This document shows positions 55,472 to 63,742 of a stretch of 64,000 bases of DNA, in pieces. The position numbers and the translations under genes were made by a program. Source of the DNA: Opitutaceae bacterium TAV5 (lineage in GTDB: Bacteria > Verrucomicrobiota > Verrucomicrobiia > Opitutales > Opitutaceae). Under the pieces are notes generated by a model. That model made no database searches and was not told where the DNA came from. It was given only the letters and a program-made list of their open reading frames with translations. The stretch lies in assembly GCA_000242935.3 (NCBI GenBank), contig CP007053.1, positions 62,001-126,000 on the forward strand, written 5' to 3'. Numbering within the stretch: position 1 is the first letter of the stretch; each line of letters begins with the position of its first letter.

Positions 55472-56215
55472 TCACTGAACTTCCACGTAGTCCTTGAGGT
55501 CTTCTTTCTTTTCGACGAGCGAGACGTGGCCGTCGCACCAGAGGACGTTGAGTTTGCCGCCGTGGGGGGCGCCGATGCGGGTGGTGGCCACGGGGTCTCT
55601 GAAGGAACTGCCCCAGGCCTGGCCTTTGGCCGAATCGGTCATCATGACGACCTGCGAGGGAGTCTGGAGGGAGGCCAGCCGGGTAGAGGGGTATTTTACG
55701 TAATCGCCGTTATTGCACAGCACATTCTCGTTGGCGATGTAGGGGTAGCCATACTCGTTCTGCACGTAATTGCCGTATTCGTCCTGAGGCCTGAGCGAGA
55801 CGGAGGTCCGGCTCTCGGGGCAGACGGAGATTTGTTGGGCAGAGGCTCTGGTGAGGACCGTCTCGAGGGGGCCGCCCGCTTCATACCATTTCTTGTTGTA
55901 CCAGGAATCGGTGGTTTTGTGGTAATAGGCGCGGGGGAGCGTGTCCCGGTTTTCCGAGGCAAACAGGGCCATGGCGGCTCCGATCTGGCGGAGGTGGCTC
56001 TTGCACTGCGCGGCGCGGGCGCTGGAGCGGACTTTGCCAACGACGGGGATGATGATGGCGGCAAGGATGCCGATGATGGCAATGACCGTCAGCAGTTCGA
56101 CGAGGGTGAAAGCAGCGGGGGTGGCATGCCGGCCGGAACAGGACCGGGCGGGTGCGCGCAAGGAAGATGAGGATTCCGGGGCAAAGAGGCATTCAGGGGT
56201 CATCGGATTGGTCAT
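55472..56215 (-). CDS. Pseudopilin-like protein with H-X9-DG motif (regulator 3 module)
   Basis: A 247-residue protein from the ATG at 56215 ([10 protein letters not shown]), chosen because GGTGGA precedes it at a fitting distance; starts at 56230 or 56203 are possible. The prepilin leader ends [20 protein letters not shown] with Ala at -1. The H-X9-DG motif is [18 protein letters not shown]. It is first in an operon with glycoside hydrolase paralogue C and is divergent from regulator 3. Confidence 0.87.
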   Translation of the reverse strand: MTNPMTPECLFAPESSSSLRAPARSCSGRHATPAAFTLVELLTVIAIIGILAAIIIPVVGKVRSSARAAQCKSHLRQIGAAMALFASENRDTLPRAYYHKTTDSWYNKKWYEAGGPLETVLTRASAQQISVCPESRTSVSLRPQDEYGNYVQNEYGYPYIANENVLCNNGDYVKYPSTRLASLQTPSQVVMMTDSAKGQAWGSSFRDPVATTRIGAPHGGKLNVLWCDGHVSLVEKKEDLKDYVEVQ

Positions 56216-56261
56216 GCTGGAATCCACCATAAACCGGATATTCGCGCCGGGAAGGCCGGAC

Positions 56262-56279
56262 TTGCCTTACATAAGACAA
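56262..56279. promoter_or_regulatory. Putative operator TTGCCTTACATAAGACAA
   Basis: An 18-bp near-perfect palindrome (TTGnCTTA-CA-TAAGnCAA with one mismatched pair), 18 nt upstream of the regulator 3 start and 46 nt upstream of the divergent pseudopilin start. It is the best-formed example of the shared motif and has the size and symmetry of a LacI-family operator. Confidence 0.6.
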
Positions 56280-56297
56280 GCCGCCATCTCCCTCCAT

Positions 56298-57329
56298 ATG
56301 GATACCGCTTCCAGGAAAATCAGCCTTGGAGAAATCGCCCGGCAGGCCGGGGTTTCACGGATGACGGTATCGTGCGCGCTCCGCAACGTCGGTCGCGTCA
56401 AACCGGAAACAGCGGTGCGAATCGGGGAAATCGCCCGCAGCCTCGGCTATTCGCCCGACCCGCGCATGGCGATGACGATGAGCCGGGTGCGCGACGCGAA
56501 AAAGAAGGAGTTGCTGCCACTTGCCTGGCTGCACGCCAGCGAAAACGGCCGGGCTTACCATGACTATAAATGGCTTTCCCCCTACATGGAGGGAGCGAAG
56601 GAACGGTGCGATGAACTGGGCTACAAGCTGGACGAGTTGTGGCTGGGGGCGCCGGGCATGACGGAGGGGCGCATGTCCTCGATCATCGTCAACCGCGGCA
56701 TTCGCGGCGTGATCGTGAGCCCTTCGATCCCGGAACTGCGGCGGTTGCGGCTGGACTGGCGGAAGTTCGCAAGCGTTTCCTTCGAGACGGCGATGCTTTC
56801 ACCCGGCCTGCATCGGGCGGTGCCCGACTATTACCATAACATCACGCTGGCCCTGAAAATGCTGCGACGTTCCGGATACAGGCGGATCGGATTGTGTGTC
56901 CAGTTACTGGAAGCCCGGCGTTCGCATCACACCTACCTGGGCAGTCTGCACTATTTTCAGTCAGCCATCCCGGACGCCGAACGGGTGCGTCCGCTGGTGT
57001 GCAATCCGTTGGCGGCGGAGGAACTGAAGGCGTGGGTCAACCGCGAGAAACCGGATGCGGTCATCGCCCATCACTCCAGAATCATCGAATGGCTGGGCAG
57101 CGCCGGTCTGCGTGTGCCGGAGGATATCGGCGTCGCCCACCTGGCGCTGGACGACGATTGCGCGGACTGGGCGGGCATCTGGCAGCACAAACGGAGGATC
57201 GGCGCGCAGGCGGTGGAGCAGGTGGTATCGATGATCCATAACAACCGGACAGGAGTGCCGGATGTTGCCTACGAGACGCTCATTCCCGGCGAGTGGCGCT
57301 TCGGGTGGACATTGCGAAAACGCAAATAA
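56298..57329 (+). CDS. LacI-type transcriptional regulator 3
   Basis: A 343-residue paralogue of regulators 1 and 2 starting MDTASRKISL. HTH: SLGEIARQAGVSRMTVSCAL; hinge: SLGYSPDPRMAMTMSRVRDA. Effector-domain landmarks are RGIRGVIVSPS, KMLRRSGYRRIGLCVQLL and VPEDIGVAHLALDDDCADWA; the end is IPGEWRFGWTLRKRK. It is divergent from a pseudopilin/glycoside hydrolase operon across a palindromic operator. A rhomboid gene starts 41 nt downstream on the same strand. Confidence 0.9.
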   Translation: MDTASRKISLGEIARQAGVSRMTVSCALRNVGRVKPETAVRIGEIARSLGYSPDPRMAMTMSRVRDAKKKELLPLAWLHASENGRAYHDYKWLSPYMEGAKERCDELGYKLDELWLGAPGMTEGRMSSIIVNRGIRGVIVSPSIPELRRLRLDWRKFASVSFETAMLSPGLHRAVPDYYHNITLALKMLRRSGYRRIGLCVQLLEARRSHHTYLGSLHYFQSAIPDAERVRPLVCNPLAAEELKAWVNREKPDAVIAHHSRIIEWLGSAGLRVPEDIGVAHLALDDDCADWAGIWQHKRRIGAQAVEQVVSMIHNNRTGVPDVAYETLIPGEWRFGWTLRKRK

Positions 57330-57370
57330 TCGTGGCGCTTGCGGCGCACGAGGGCCAATATTGCGGCTCC

Positions 57371-58534
57371 ATGCTGCTGTTCCCCCTCCGCGTCGATTCC
57401 CTCTTCAGGCAACTTCCGGTCGCCAACTGGGTTTTGCTGGGCGCGACCGTCGCCGCATTCTTCGTTTCCGTCAGCTATGTCGGCGACGACACGCTCGGAA
57501 ATCTTGTCCTCGATGGCTTCCGGATGCCCGGTTTGCTCACGCACCTTTTTCTGCACGGCGGGTTGATTCACCTCGCCGGCAACATGATTTTCTTGTGGGT
57601 GTTTGGCAACATCGTCTGCGGCAACACCAGCAACCTGGTCTATCCGTTTTTGTATCTGGCGTTCGGCGTGGCGGCGGGCGTGGCGCACATTGTTTTCAGC
57701 GGCGGTGCGGCGGTCGGCGCGAGCGGTGCGATCAACGGACTGGTCGGCATGGCGCTCGCCATGTATCCGAAAAACGAAGTCACGATGTGGTATTTCTTCT
57801 ACCTGCGCGCGGGGACGTTCCGGATTTCGTTGTGGGTGCTGGCGCTCGTGTGGCTGGCGTTCGATCTGTTCGGTGCGTTCATGCTGGGTAATGTCAGCAA
57901 CGTCGCTTACTGGGCGCACATCGGCGGATTTTTCGCGGGGCTGGCAACAGGGATGATCGCCCTGCGCCTCGGATGGGTGACCTTGACGGAATACGACAAC
58001 GAATCGCTGCTGGAAGTCTTTCAGGGCAAACGCGCCGAGGAACGCCAGGCACAAATCAAGGCGCAACGCGCCGCCGAACTCCGCGCCGAACGCGAGGCCT
58101 TTCTCGCCGAACATCCGGACCCGCAGGCCAGCGAGAATTTCCGGACCGTATCCGGCGCCGGCTTGAGCGACCCCACCGTGATGCCGATGACGCTTTTCAA
58201 CTTGCAGCGCTGGACGCAGACCGTCCGGCAAACGCCGGTCCCGGAGGAAGACCACGCCACGATTGCCGCTGGCGGAGAAGCGGGTTGGGCGAAGCGTTTC
58301 GAGGTGATTTATGCGCGGGCGTTCTTTGCGCTCGGATTTTCGTTTCACCGTTCGTTGCGCCACTATTACGAGGCGGTGTCGCGCGGAGATTTCTGGCCGC
58401 ACGAAAATGCCGCGCTCGCGCAATTTCTCGGCATGGTGGAGAGCGAATTTCCGGAAATGCGCGCGTGCGGTTTTATTGACGACGAACTGGCTGCCTCGCG
58501 AGACGAACCGCGTCTGGCCCACTTCATCGCGTGA
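57371..58534 (+). CDS. Rhomboid-family intramembrane serine protease with cytoplasmic extension
   Basis: A 387-residue membrane protein from the ATG at 57371 (MLLFPLRVDS). The six-helix rhomboid core has the catalytic S118 in VGASGAINGL and H183 in WAHIGGFFAG. Upstream, HLFLHGGLIHLAGNM contributes the conserved His and N71. After the core, residues about 205-387 form a charged helical region (RAEERQAQIKAQRAAELRAE) and a small C-terminal domain (WAKRFEVIYARAFFALGFSF). The extension is unusually long for a bacterial rhomboid. Its substrate is unknown; the neighbouring surface-protein genes make membrane-protein maturation an attractive guess. Confidence 0.88.
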   Translation: MLLFPLRVDSLFRQLPVANWVLLGATVAAFFVSVSYVGDDTLGNLVLDGFRMPGLLTHLFLHGGLIHLAGNMIFLWVFGNIVCGNTSNLVYPFLYLAFGVAAGVAHIVFSGGAAVGASGAINGLVGMALAMYPKNEVTMWYFFYLRAGTFRISLWVLALVWLAFDLFGAFMLGNVSNVAYWAHIGGFFAGLATGMIALRLGWVTLTEYDNESLLEVFQGKRAEERQAQIKAQRAAELRAEREAFLAEHPDPQASENFRTVSGAGLSDPTVMPMTLFNLQRWTQTVRQTPVPEEDHATIAAGGEAGWAKRFEVIYARAFFALGFSFHRSLRHYYEAVSRGDFWPHENAALAQFLGMVESEFPEMRACGFIDDELAASRDEPRLAHFIA

Positions 58535-58606
58535 TGCCGGACGGCCTCAGGGAGGAGCGACGGGGGCTATGGGAACGATGGAGCGCACCCGCCAGCGCAA
58601 CGAGAT

Positions 58607-59944
58607 TCACGCCGTGGCCGCCACGAGTTCGCTGACACGGACGAAGGCCACATCGGCTCCTCCTTCGGGCCGGATCAGGGTGTAGCAGATGTAGTCCCCG
58701 CGAGGGCCGCAGAACTGCGGGTGCGGGTGCAAATGATACGGGCGAAACGCGGCCGGGGGAGAAGGCATCCGGGATACGATGTCAATGGTCCGCCGGGAGC
58801 GAAGATTGACGAAACGGACATGATGGGTGTCGGGCGCATCGGGAGGCAGCGCATCGAGCACGATGTAGTTTCCACAGGGTGACGCGTGAGCGTGCGAAAC
58901 CGTGCGGTGAGGCCAGACAAGCTCGGGGCGGGCATCGGACGTGCCGGCGGTGGCGAGCGGCGTGCGCTCGATGCCGGTCTGGTAGTGGATGTAGTAAATG
59001 TAGTCGCCATCGGATGACCACCATTCGTGCCCGTGCATCTGGCGGGGATCGGTGCGGACTTCCGCATGCGGGGTTTCGAGGTGGGAATTGCTGGCGACAG
59101 GCCGGTAGGACGGGCCAACGAGAGAAGAAAGCGAATCGGGGTAAACGGGATAAAGACCGCGAGTGTCACCCCGTCGGACCAGCCAGAGGCGGTTGTCCTT
59201 GTAGCGGATTTCTCCGGTTTTCTGGTCAACGCAGTTTTCCTGTGCGAGCAGGAGAAGGCCGGGATGATGTGTGGAGGGGTTGAACTGGCCGTGGTTATAA
59301 GTGTGTTGCAGGGTCTGCCAGATCTCGATCCGGCCGTCGTCGAGCCACGCCTGGCCGACCGGGTTGTCGGGGCCGATACCGGCATCGATGTTGAGCGCAC
59401 GACGGTCAGGCGAAAGGGTCAGGTGCGTGGCATAACGGCGAACCGGCCGGTTGCGGGTGATGGCGGGCGTGAAGGCGGCGACTCGCTGCGGACTGTCGTC
59501 CGGACTGGCGGTGCGCCGCCAGATGCCCTGTTCGTTGGCCCAGTAAATCTCGCCGGTCTCATGATCGAGCATGGGCGAGGCTTCGGTAAATGCGGTCTCG
59601 GGGTAATGGCGAATGATACCGGCCGCAAACTCGACAACGGCCAGGGTACGACCACTGTGCGCGGAATTGGCGGGAGGAAACGCACAGTAGAACCAGTACC
59701 GGGCATTTCCGTCGGGTGTGATATGAAGGCTGGGGTTGACGTAGTAGAAGGATTGCTGGATAGGGGCCACCCGGGCCTGCTCCGCCGGCGTGCCGACAGG
59801 CGTGAGAAGGCGGCTGGTAACGCCGCTTTCGGGATCGGTCCACGGCGTGAGCAGCGGCGATCCGAGAAAATCGGCGGCGGCCACGGAAAGGGCCGTTCGG
59901 GAAGAAGCGCCGGAGGCGAGAGTTTCGTGCGTATCCAGAATCAT
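58607..59944 (-). CDS. Oligogalacturonate lyase-like beta-propeller (PL22-like)
   Basis: A 445-residue protein from the ATG at 59944 (MILDTHETLA). Repeated strand-turn blocks, such as ASPMLDHETGEIYWANEQGI, YATHLTLSPDRRALNIDAGI and EWWSSDGDYIYYIHYQTGIE, indicate a seven-bladed propeller. His-rich sites (QMHGHEWW, YHLHPHPQF, VSHAHASPCGNYI) match the metal and substrate residues of oligogalacturonide lyases. No signal peptide, so intracellular degradation of imported unsaturated galacturonides is likely. It lies 49 nt downstream of glycoside hydrolase paralogue D. Confidence 0.8.
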   Translation of the reverse strand: MILDTHETLASGASSRTALSVAAADFLGSPLLTPWTDPESGVTSRLLTPVGTPAEQARVAPIQQSFYYVNPSLHITPDGNARYWFYCAFPPANSAHSGRTLAVVEFAAGIIRHYPETAFTEASPMLDHETGEIYWANEQGIWRRTASPDDSPQRVAAFTPAITRNRPVRRYATHLTLSPDRRALNIDAGIGPDNPVGQAWLDDGRIEIWQTLQHTYNHGQFNPSTHHPGLLLLAQENCVDQKTGEIRYKDNRLWLVRRGDTRGLYPVYPDSLSSLVGPSYRPVASNSHLETPHAEVRTDPRQMHGHEWWSSDGDYIYYIHYQTGIERTPLATAGTSDARPELVWPHRTVSHAHASPCGNYIVLDALPPDAPDTHHVRFVNLRSRRTIDIVSRMPSPPAAFRPYHLHPHPQFCGPRGDYICYTLIRPEGGADVAFVRVSELVAATA

Positions 59945-59993
59945 GTGGCGGAGGTGGAGGGTCCGGAATTTTCCGAAGAGATGCGGCGAGTGC

Positions 59994-62825
59994 TCATGCG
60001 GACGGCCGCGCGAGCTCCCATGCGAGTTGCGTACCTTCCGGTGTGATCGTGGCGGCGGTGAATGTCCATGCGCCGGGAGCGGTTTGCCTGAGCGGAATCT
60101 CCCTGACGCGCTTGCCGGTGGAGTCCACCGCCCACGCTTGCCAGGCGCCAGGAGAGAGGCGGAGAGTAAGGGTGGCGGCGCCGCGCTGCACGAGATGCGG
60201 AAGCCGGCCCCAGCTTTCGAGGAGCTGCCGGCTGGCATTGGCGAACGTCATCCCCTCGGGCAGCGTGTCGGTAAGATGGATAACGAGGATGCGACTTGCC
60301 CCGGCAAGCGGCTCGGCGACGGGCGAATCCATTGCGATGACGCCGACCATGGAGGGCGTGTCTCCGGCAACGGTGACGCGCCCGCCGACGAGGGTTTTCC
60401 CGGGCTTCAGCAGGAAGAGTTCGCTACGCGGCGTGACGACGCGGACGGTGCCGTCGGAAACATCCAGTTCGATCTCGCCGGTCTCGCTCCGGTAACGGTT
60501 GCCGGACGGGTCCACGGAACCGGCTGGCAGCACGCCGTCGCGTTGCAGGGTGGCGGCAAGGCTGGCGGAGTCCTGTGCCTGCGGGTACGTGATGACGCTC
60601 CTGACGGAAGCGTCTCCGGCCGCGAGAGCGTCAATATCTGCAGGGGTGGCCGCGTAACGGGAGCCGATGCGCATGACCAGACCGAGGCGGCTGAATTCCT
60701 CAGGGAAGGACTGTGTACGCCCGGCGGCGACATCTTCGGGGCGCACGGCAAAAACGATGGCGCCGGGGGCCGCGGCGATGTCATGGCGTTGAAAGAGAAG
60801 CGATCCGACGCGATCGGCGATGAGGCCGAGCGGATCGCAGGTGAGCGAGAAATAGTTATCGACTCCGGGGGCGAGCGCCGTCTGGCGATCCATGGCGTAC
60901 TGGAAATTGTAGAGCGCGCTCCAGTCCTGAAGGCTGGCATACGCGGGCATGAGAAGGGCGGACCCTTCGGCGCGATGGCGGTTGGGGCGCACGTAGTTGA
61001 ACTCCGTCACGGCAAAGGGTTTTCCAAGGATGCGCGTGGGCATGACAAGACGAGGCAAGCGCGCGTGCTGGCGGGTGGCACTTTCCTGAGCAAAGGCGAA
61101 AGGAAGTCCCCAGCGCGCGCCGGGAAAACGGGGGTGATCGAGGTACTGGTGATTGTCCACATAGTCGAACTGCTGGCGGACGGGAACGAGCGCGAGCGCG
61201 TTGCGGTGGTTGGCTCCGGTGACGAGAGCCTGGCAGCCGAGGTTCCGGAGAAAGCCGGCATTGCGCCGGTCGGACCGTATCTGCACCTCCACGACAAACC
61301 GGTTGTAATCCTCCTCCGGATCGGCAGAGTGCGGCTGCTCCCGCCACGACGCATCCTTGTCGCGCTCCCAGGCGGCGCGGTAGAGCGGAGCGAGTGAGGG
61401 GTGGTCGGCGCGCAAATAGGCGGAATCCTCGTTGACGGGACAGATGCCGATCAGCGCGGGATCCTCGGCCCAAGTGAGCCCGGTGTGCGGATTGCGGTGG
61501 GTCAGCAGGTTTTTTGCATAGCGCGACCAGTTGTCGAACGCGGCGTCGGAGACGGGGACGATTCCCTTGAACAGGTATTTGGTGAATTCGTCGTTCTTCT
61601 GCGGGTTGAGACCGAAGGAGGCGAGTTCCTCCCTGGTAAAAGAGCGGGCAGAGTAGAGATCGATATTGATATAAATGCCGCGCCTTTTGAGCGCGGCAAA
61701 AAGGGTTTCGAGCTGGTCGAGCGCATCCGGGTCCAGCTCATATGAAGGACCGCCTTTCCTGACCAGGTGACGCTCGATGTGATGAAAACGGACGGTGTTG
61801 TAGCCGGAACGGGCAAGGCGTTCGGCGATAAGATCGGCGTCGGCGGAGATGGCGGGAAAGTTGGCGCCAAAAGTGAGATTGACACCCTGGAAGCGGACGG
61901 GGTGGCCGGGGCGCCCGGCGAACTCGAAACGGCCCTCCGGCGTGGCCCGGAGGGAGCCGTATTTGCCGGCGGGGGCATCGAGTCGGGATGAAAAATCGAA
62001 AATGCTGCCGGGCTCGATATCGAGAGAATGGACATAGGGAGCCCAGTCGGGACCGGGCGCAATCGTGGACGGCGCATAAGCGGAACCGGCCGGCGCGGGT
62101 TCATAACGGAAGGTAACATCGAGCGTGGCTTTTTTGAGCGGGGAACGTTGCGGGGAAAAGCGGATACGCAGGGTGCAGGTGCGTGCCGCGGTGCTCCACT
62201 TGCGGTTGTCCTGGAGGACAACGGAATAGTTGCCCGTGATGACAATCGAGCCGCCGGCGGTGGGCAGGGTCAAGGTGTGCCCGCCCGTGGAGGCGGCGAA
62301 GATATTCTGTTTGTCGAGCGTCGCGGGAAGGCGGTAATCGCTCCCGTCCAGCGTGAAGATGCGGTCGAGGTAGCGGGAGATCGGGATGTCACACTGGAGG
62401 CTGACTTCGCGGGTGGGGATGCCGCCGGGCGCATCCACGCTCGCCTCCCAGACCGCCCGGAAGGAGGCCGGTGACAGCGGCGTGAATTTCTGGGCAAGGT
62501 GGAGCGTCGCGGTGGAACCGGGAGCAAGCGTGCCTCGCGTTTCCCAGGTATTGGCGGAGGCGTCAAGACGCGGGTAGCCTTCGGCGCGGGCGAGATCCTT
62601 CTGGAGCGTTTTTTTCCAGTTGTCGTCGAAGTGGATGACTTCAAAGCCGAGTCCGTCGACCCGGAAGACGCCGCTGGCGTTCATGCGGAAGTCGCGCACC
62701 TCGGAAACGGTGAATTTAGAGGAGTCTGATGTCTGTGCAGAAAGAGTAACCGTCAGCCGGAGCTGGCCGGAAACGGCTGCACAAACTATCAGCGCAACGA
62801 GCAGGGAACGACATCGAGGATACAT
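59994..62825 (-). CDS. Secreted clan GH-A-like glycoside hydrolase (paralogue D)
   Basis: A 943-residue exported protein (MYPRCRSLLVALIVCAAVSG signal peptide). An N-terminal beta-rich extension of about 250 residues is followed by the catalytic region, with E466 in ICPVNEDS and E608 in VTEFNYVRPN, and the conserved blocks PVRFQGVNLTFGANFPAISA and SGYNTVRFHHIERHLVRKGG. The C-terminal part has RILVIHLTDTLPEGMTFANA. The order of parts matches paralogue B. It is 57 nt after a pseudopilin gene. Confidence 0.85.
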   Translation of the reverse strand: MYPRCRSLLVALIVCAAVSGQLRLTVTLSAQTSDSSKFTVSEVRDFRMNASGVFRVDGLGFEVIHFDDNWKKTLQKDLARAEGYPRLDASANTWETRGTLAPGSTATLHLAQKFTPLSPASFRAVWEASVDAPGGIPTREVSLQCDIPISRYLDRIFTLDGSDYRLPATLDKQNIFAASTGGHTLTLPTAGGSIVITGNYSVVLQDNRKWSTAARTCTLRIRFSPQRSPLKKATLDVTFRYEPAPAGSAYAPSTIAPGPDWAPYVHSLDIEPGSIFDFSSRLDAPAGKYGSLRATPEGRFEFAGRPGHPVRFQGVNLTFGANFPAISADADLIAERLARSGYNTVRFHHIERHLVRKGGPSYELDPDALDQLETLFAALKRRGIYINIDLYSARSFTREELASFGLNPQKNDEFTKYLFKGIVPVSDAAFDNWSRYAKNLLTHRNPHTGLTWAEDPALIGICPVNEDSAYLRADHPSLAPLYRAAWERDKDASWREQPHSADPEEDYNRFVVEVQIRSDRRNAGFLRNLGCQALVTGANHRNALALVPVRQQFDYVDNHQYLDHPRFPGARWGLPFAFAQESATRQHARLPRLVMPTRILGKPFAVTEFNYVRPNRHRAEGSALLMPAYASLQDWSALYNFQYAMDRQTALAPGVDNYFSLTCDPLGLIADRVGSLLFQRHDIAAAPGAIVFAVRPEDVAAGRTQSFPEEFSRLGLVMRIGSRYAATPADIDALAAGDASVRSVITYPQAQDSASLAATLQRDGVLPAGSVDPSGNRYRSETGEIELDVSDGTVRVVTPRSELFLLKPGKTLVGGRVTVAGDTPSMVGVIAMDSPVAEPLAGASRILVIHLTDTLPEGMTFANASRQLLESWGRLPHLVQRGAATLTLRLSPGAWQAWAVDSTGKRVREIPLRQTAPGAWTFTAATITPEGTQLAWELARPSA

Positions 62826-62882
62826 AACCAGATTGTGAATACACTTCTATCTGTACGTGACAGAATCGCGTAGCGGACCAAA

Positions 62883-63617
62883 TCAGCGTCCATACCAGAA
62901 AAGACTTGAACCGGAATCCGATGCGATATCGGCATCCCCCTTGCCGTAACCCGGGATCTGCTGTTGACCGAGTGAGGCGACATGGCCGTCGAGGAACAAG
63001 CAGTTGACCTGATTGCCGTGCGCAATTTCGGGCGGCTTGTTGGCAGCCATCATGTCTCCGAAAAGCTTGTTGGTGGAATCCCAGAAACCATCGGCCATGA
63101 CAAGAGTGCGGGAAGGCGCGGACAGTTCGGCATAGCGCGGACGCGGTTGTGCATTGATGCTCCGCCACGGATTGCTGGCATTATTGCGCGTAGGCATTCC
63201 GTTAATGCTATAGGTACGACTCAGGTCACTGGTTTTGTCATGCAGGAGACGTTGCTCAGGACAGTTGAAGACCTTGATCAGAGCTTTCCTGGATGCGTCA
63301 TTGCTGTCGTTGATTTCCTTGACCAGGTCCTGAAAAAACCCGCGACCGGTCCCGTCATTCCAGGCCAGTGGCAACCGGTCCCGGTCATCGTTCACCTTCT
63401 CCATATAGACGATGAACATCTGGCGAAGATTGGAAGAGCACTGCGCTTTCCTCGCGGCTGAACGAACCTTGCCAACCGTGGGGATCAGGATCGCGGCCAG
63501 GATGCCAATGATGGCGATGACGGTCAACAATTCGATCAGGGTGAAGCCGGCAGGCCGTACGTCAGGAGCGACACCGGTGGACGAGGCGGAATGATCGGGG
63601 AGCAATGGAGTAGTCAT
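62883..63617 (-). CDS. Pseudopilin-like protein with H-X9-DG motif (right-edge module)
   Basis: A 244-residue protein from the ATG at 63617 ([10 protein letters not shown]). The prepilin leader ends [20 protein letters not shown], with Gly at -1 and Glu at +5. The H-X9-DG motif is [18 protein letters not shown]. It lies 125 nt after a PEP-CTERM gene and 57 nt before glycoside hydrolase paralogue D. Its regulator is presumably beyond the right edge. Confidence 0.88.
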   Translation of the reverse strand: MTTPLLPDHSASSTGVAPDVRPAGFTLIELLTVIAIIGILAAILIPTVGKVRSAARKAQCSSNLRQMFIVYMEKVNDDRDRLPLAWNDGTGRGFFQDLVKEINDSNDASRKALIKVFNCPEQRLLHDKTSDLSRTYSINGMPTRNNASNPWRSINAQPRPRYAELSAPSRTLVMADGFWDSTNKLFGDMMAANKPPEIAHGNQVNCLFLDGHVASLGQQQIPGYGKGDADIASDSGSSLFWYGR

Positions 63618-63742
63618 GGATGGAATGGAAAACGATTTCTTTCCCGAAAAGTAAACGGGACCACAGAGGACACGGTCTGGCGCGGATAAAAACAGTCGAC
63701 AGGAAAAGGGCCGGACAGGCCGTGCCATCTGTGGCAGGAGGT

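Noticed and set aside
55693-55704. TTTTACGTAATC resembling the shared operator
   Set aside because: It lies inside the pseudopilin coding region, lacks the TTGC/GCAA arms and is probably chance.
62848-62866. CTGTACGTGACAG upstream of paralogue D
   Set aside because: The symmetry is only four bases on each side and the sequence differs from the TTACATA sites, so I do not call it an operator.
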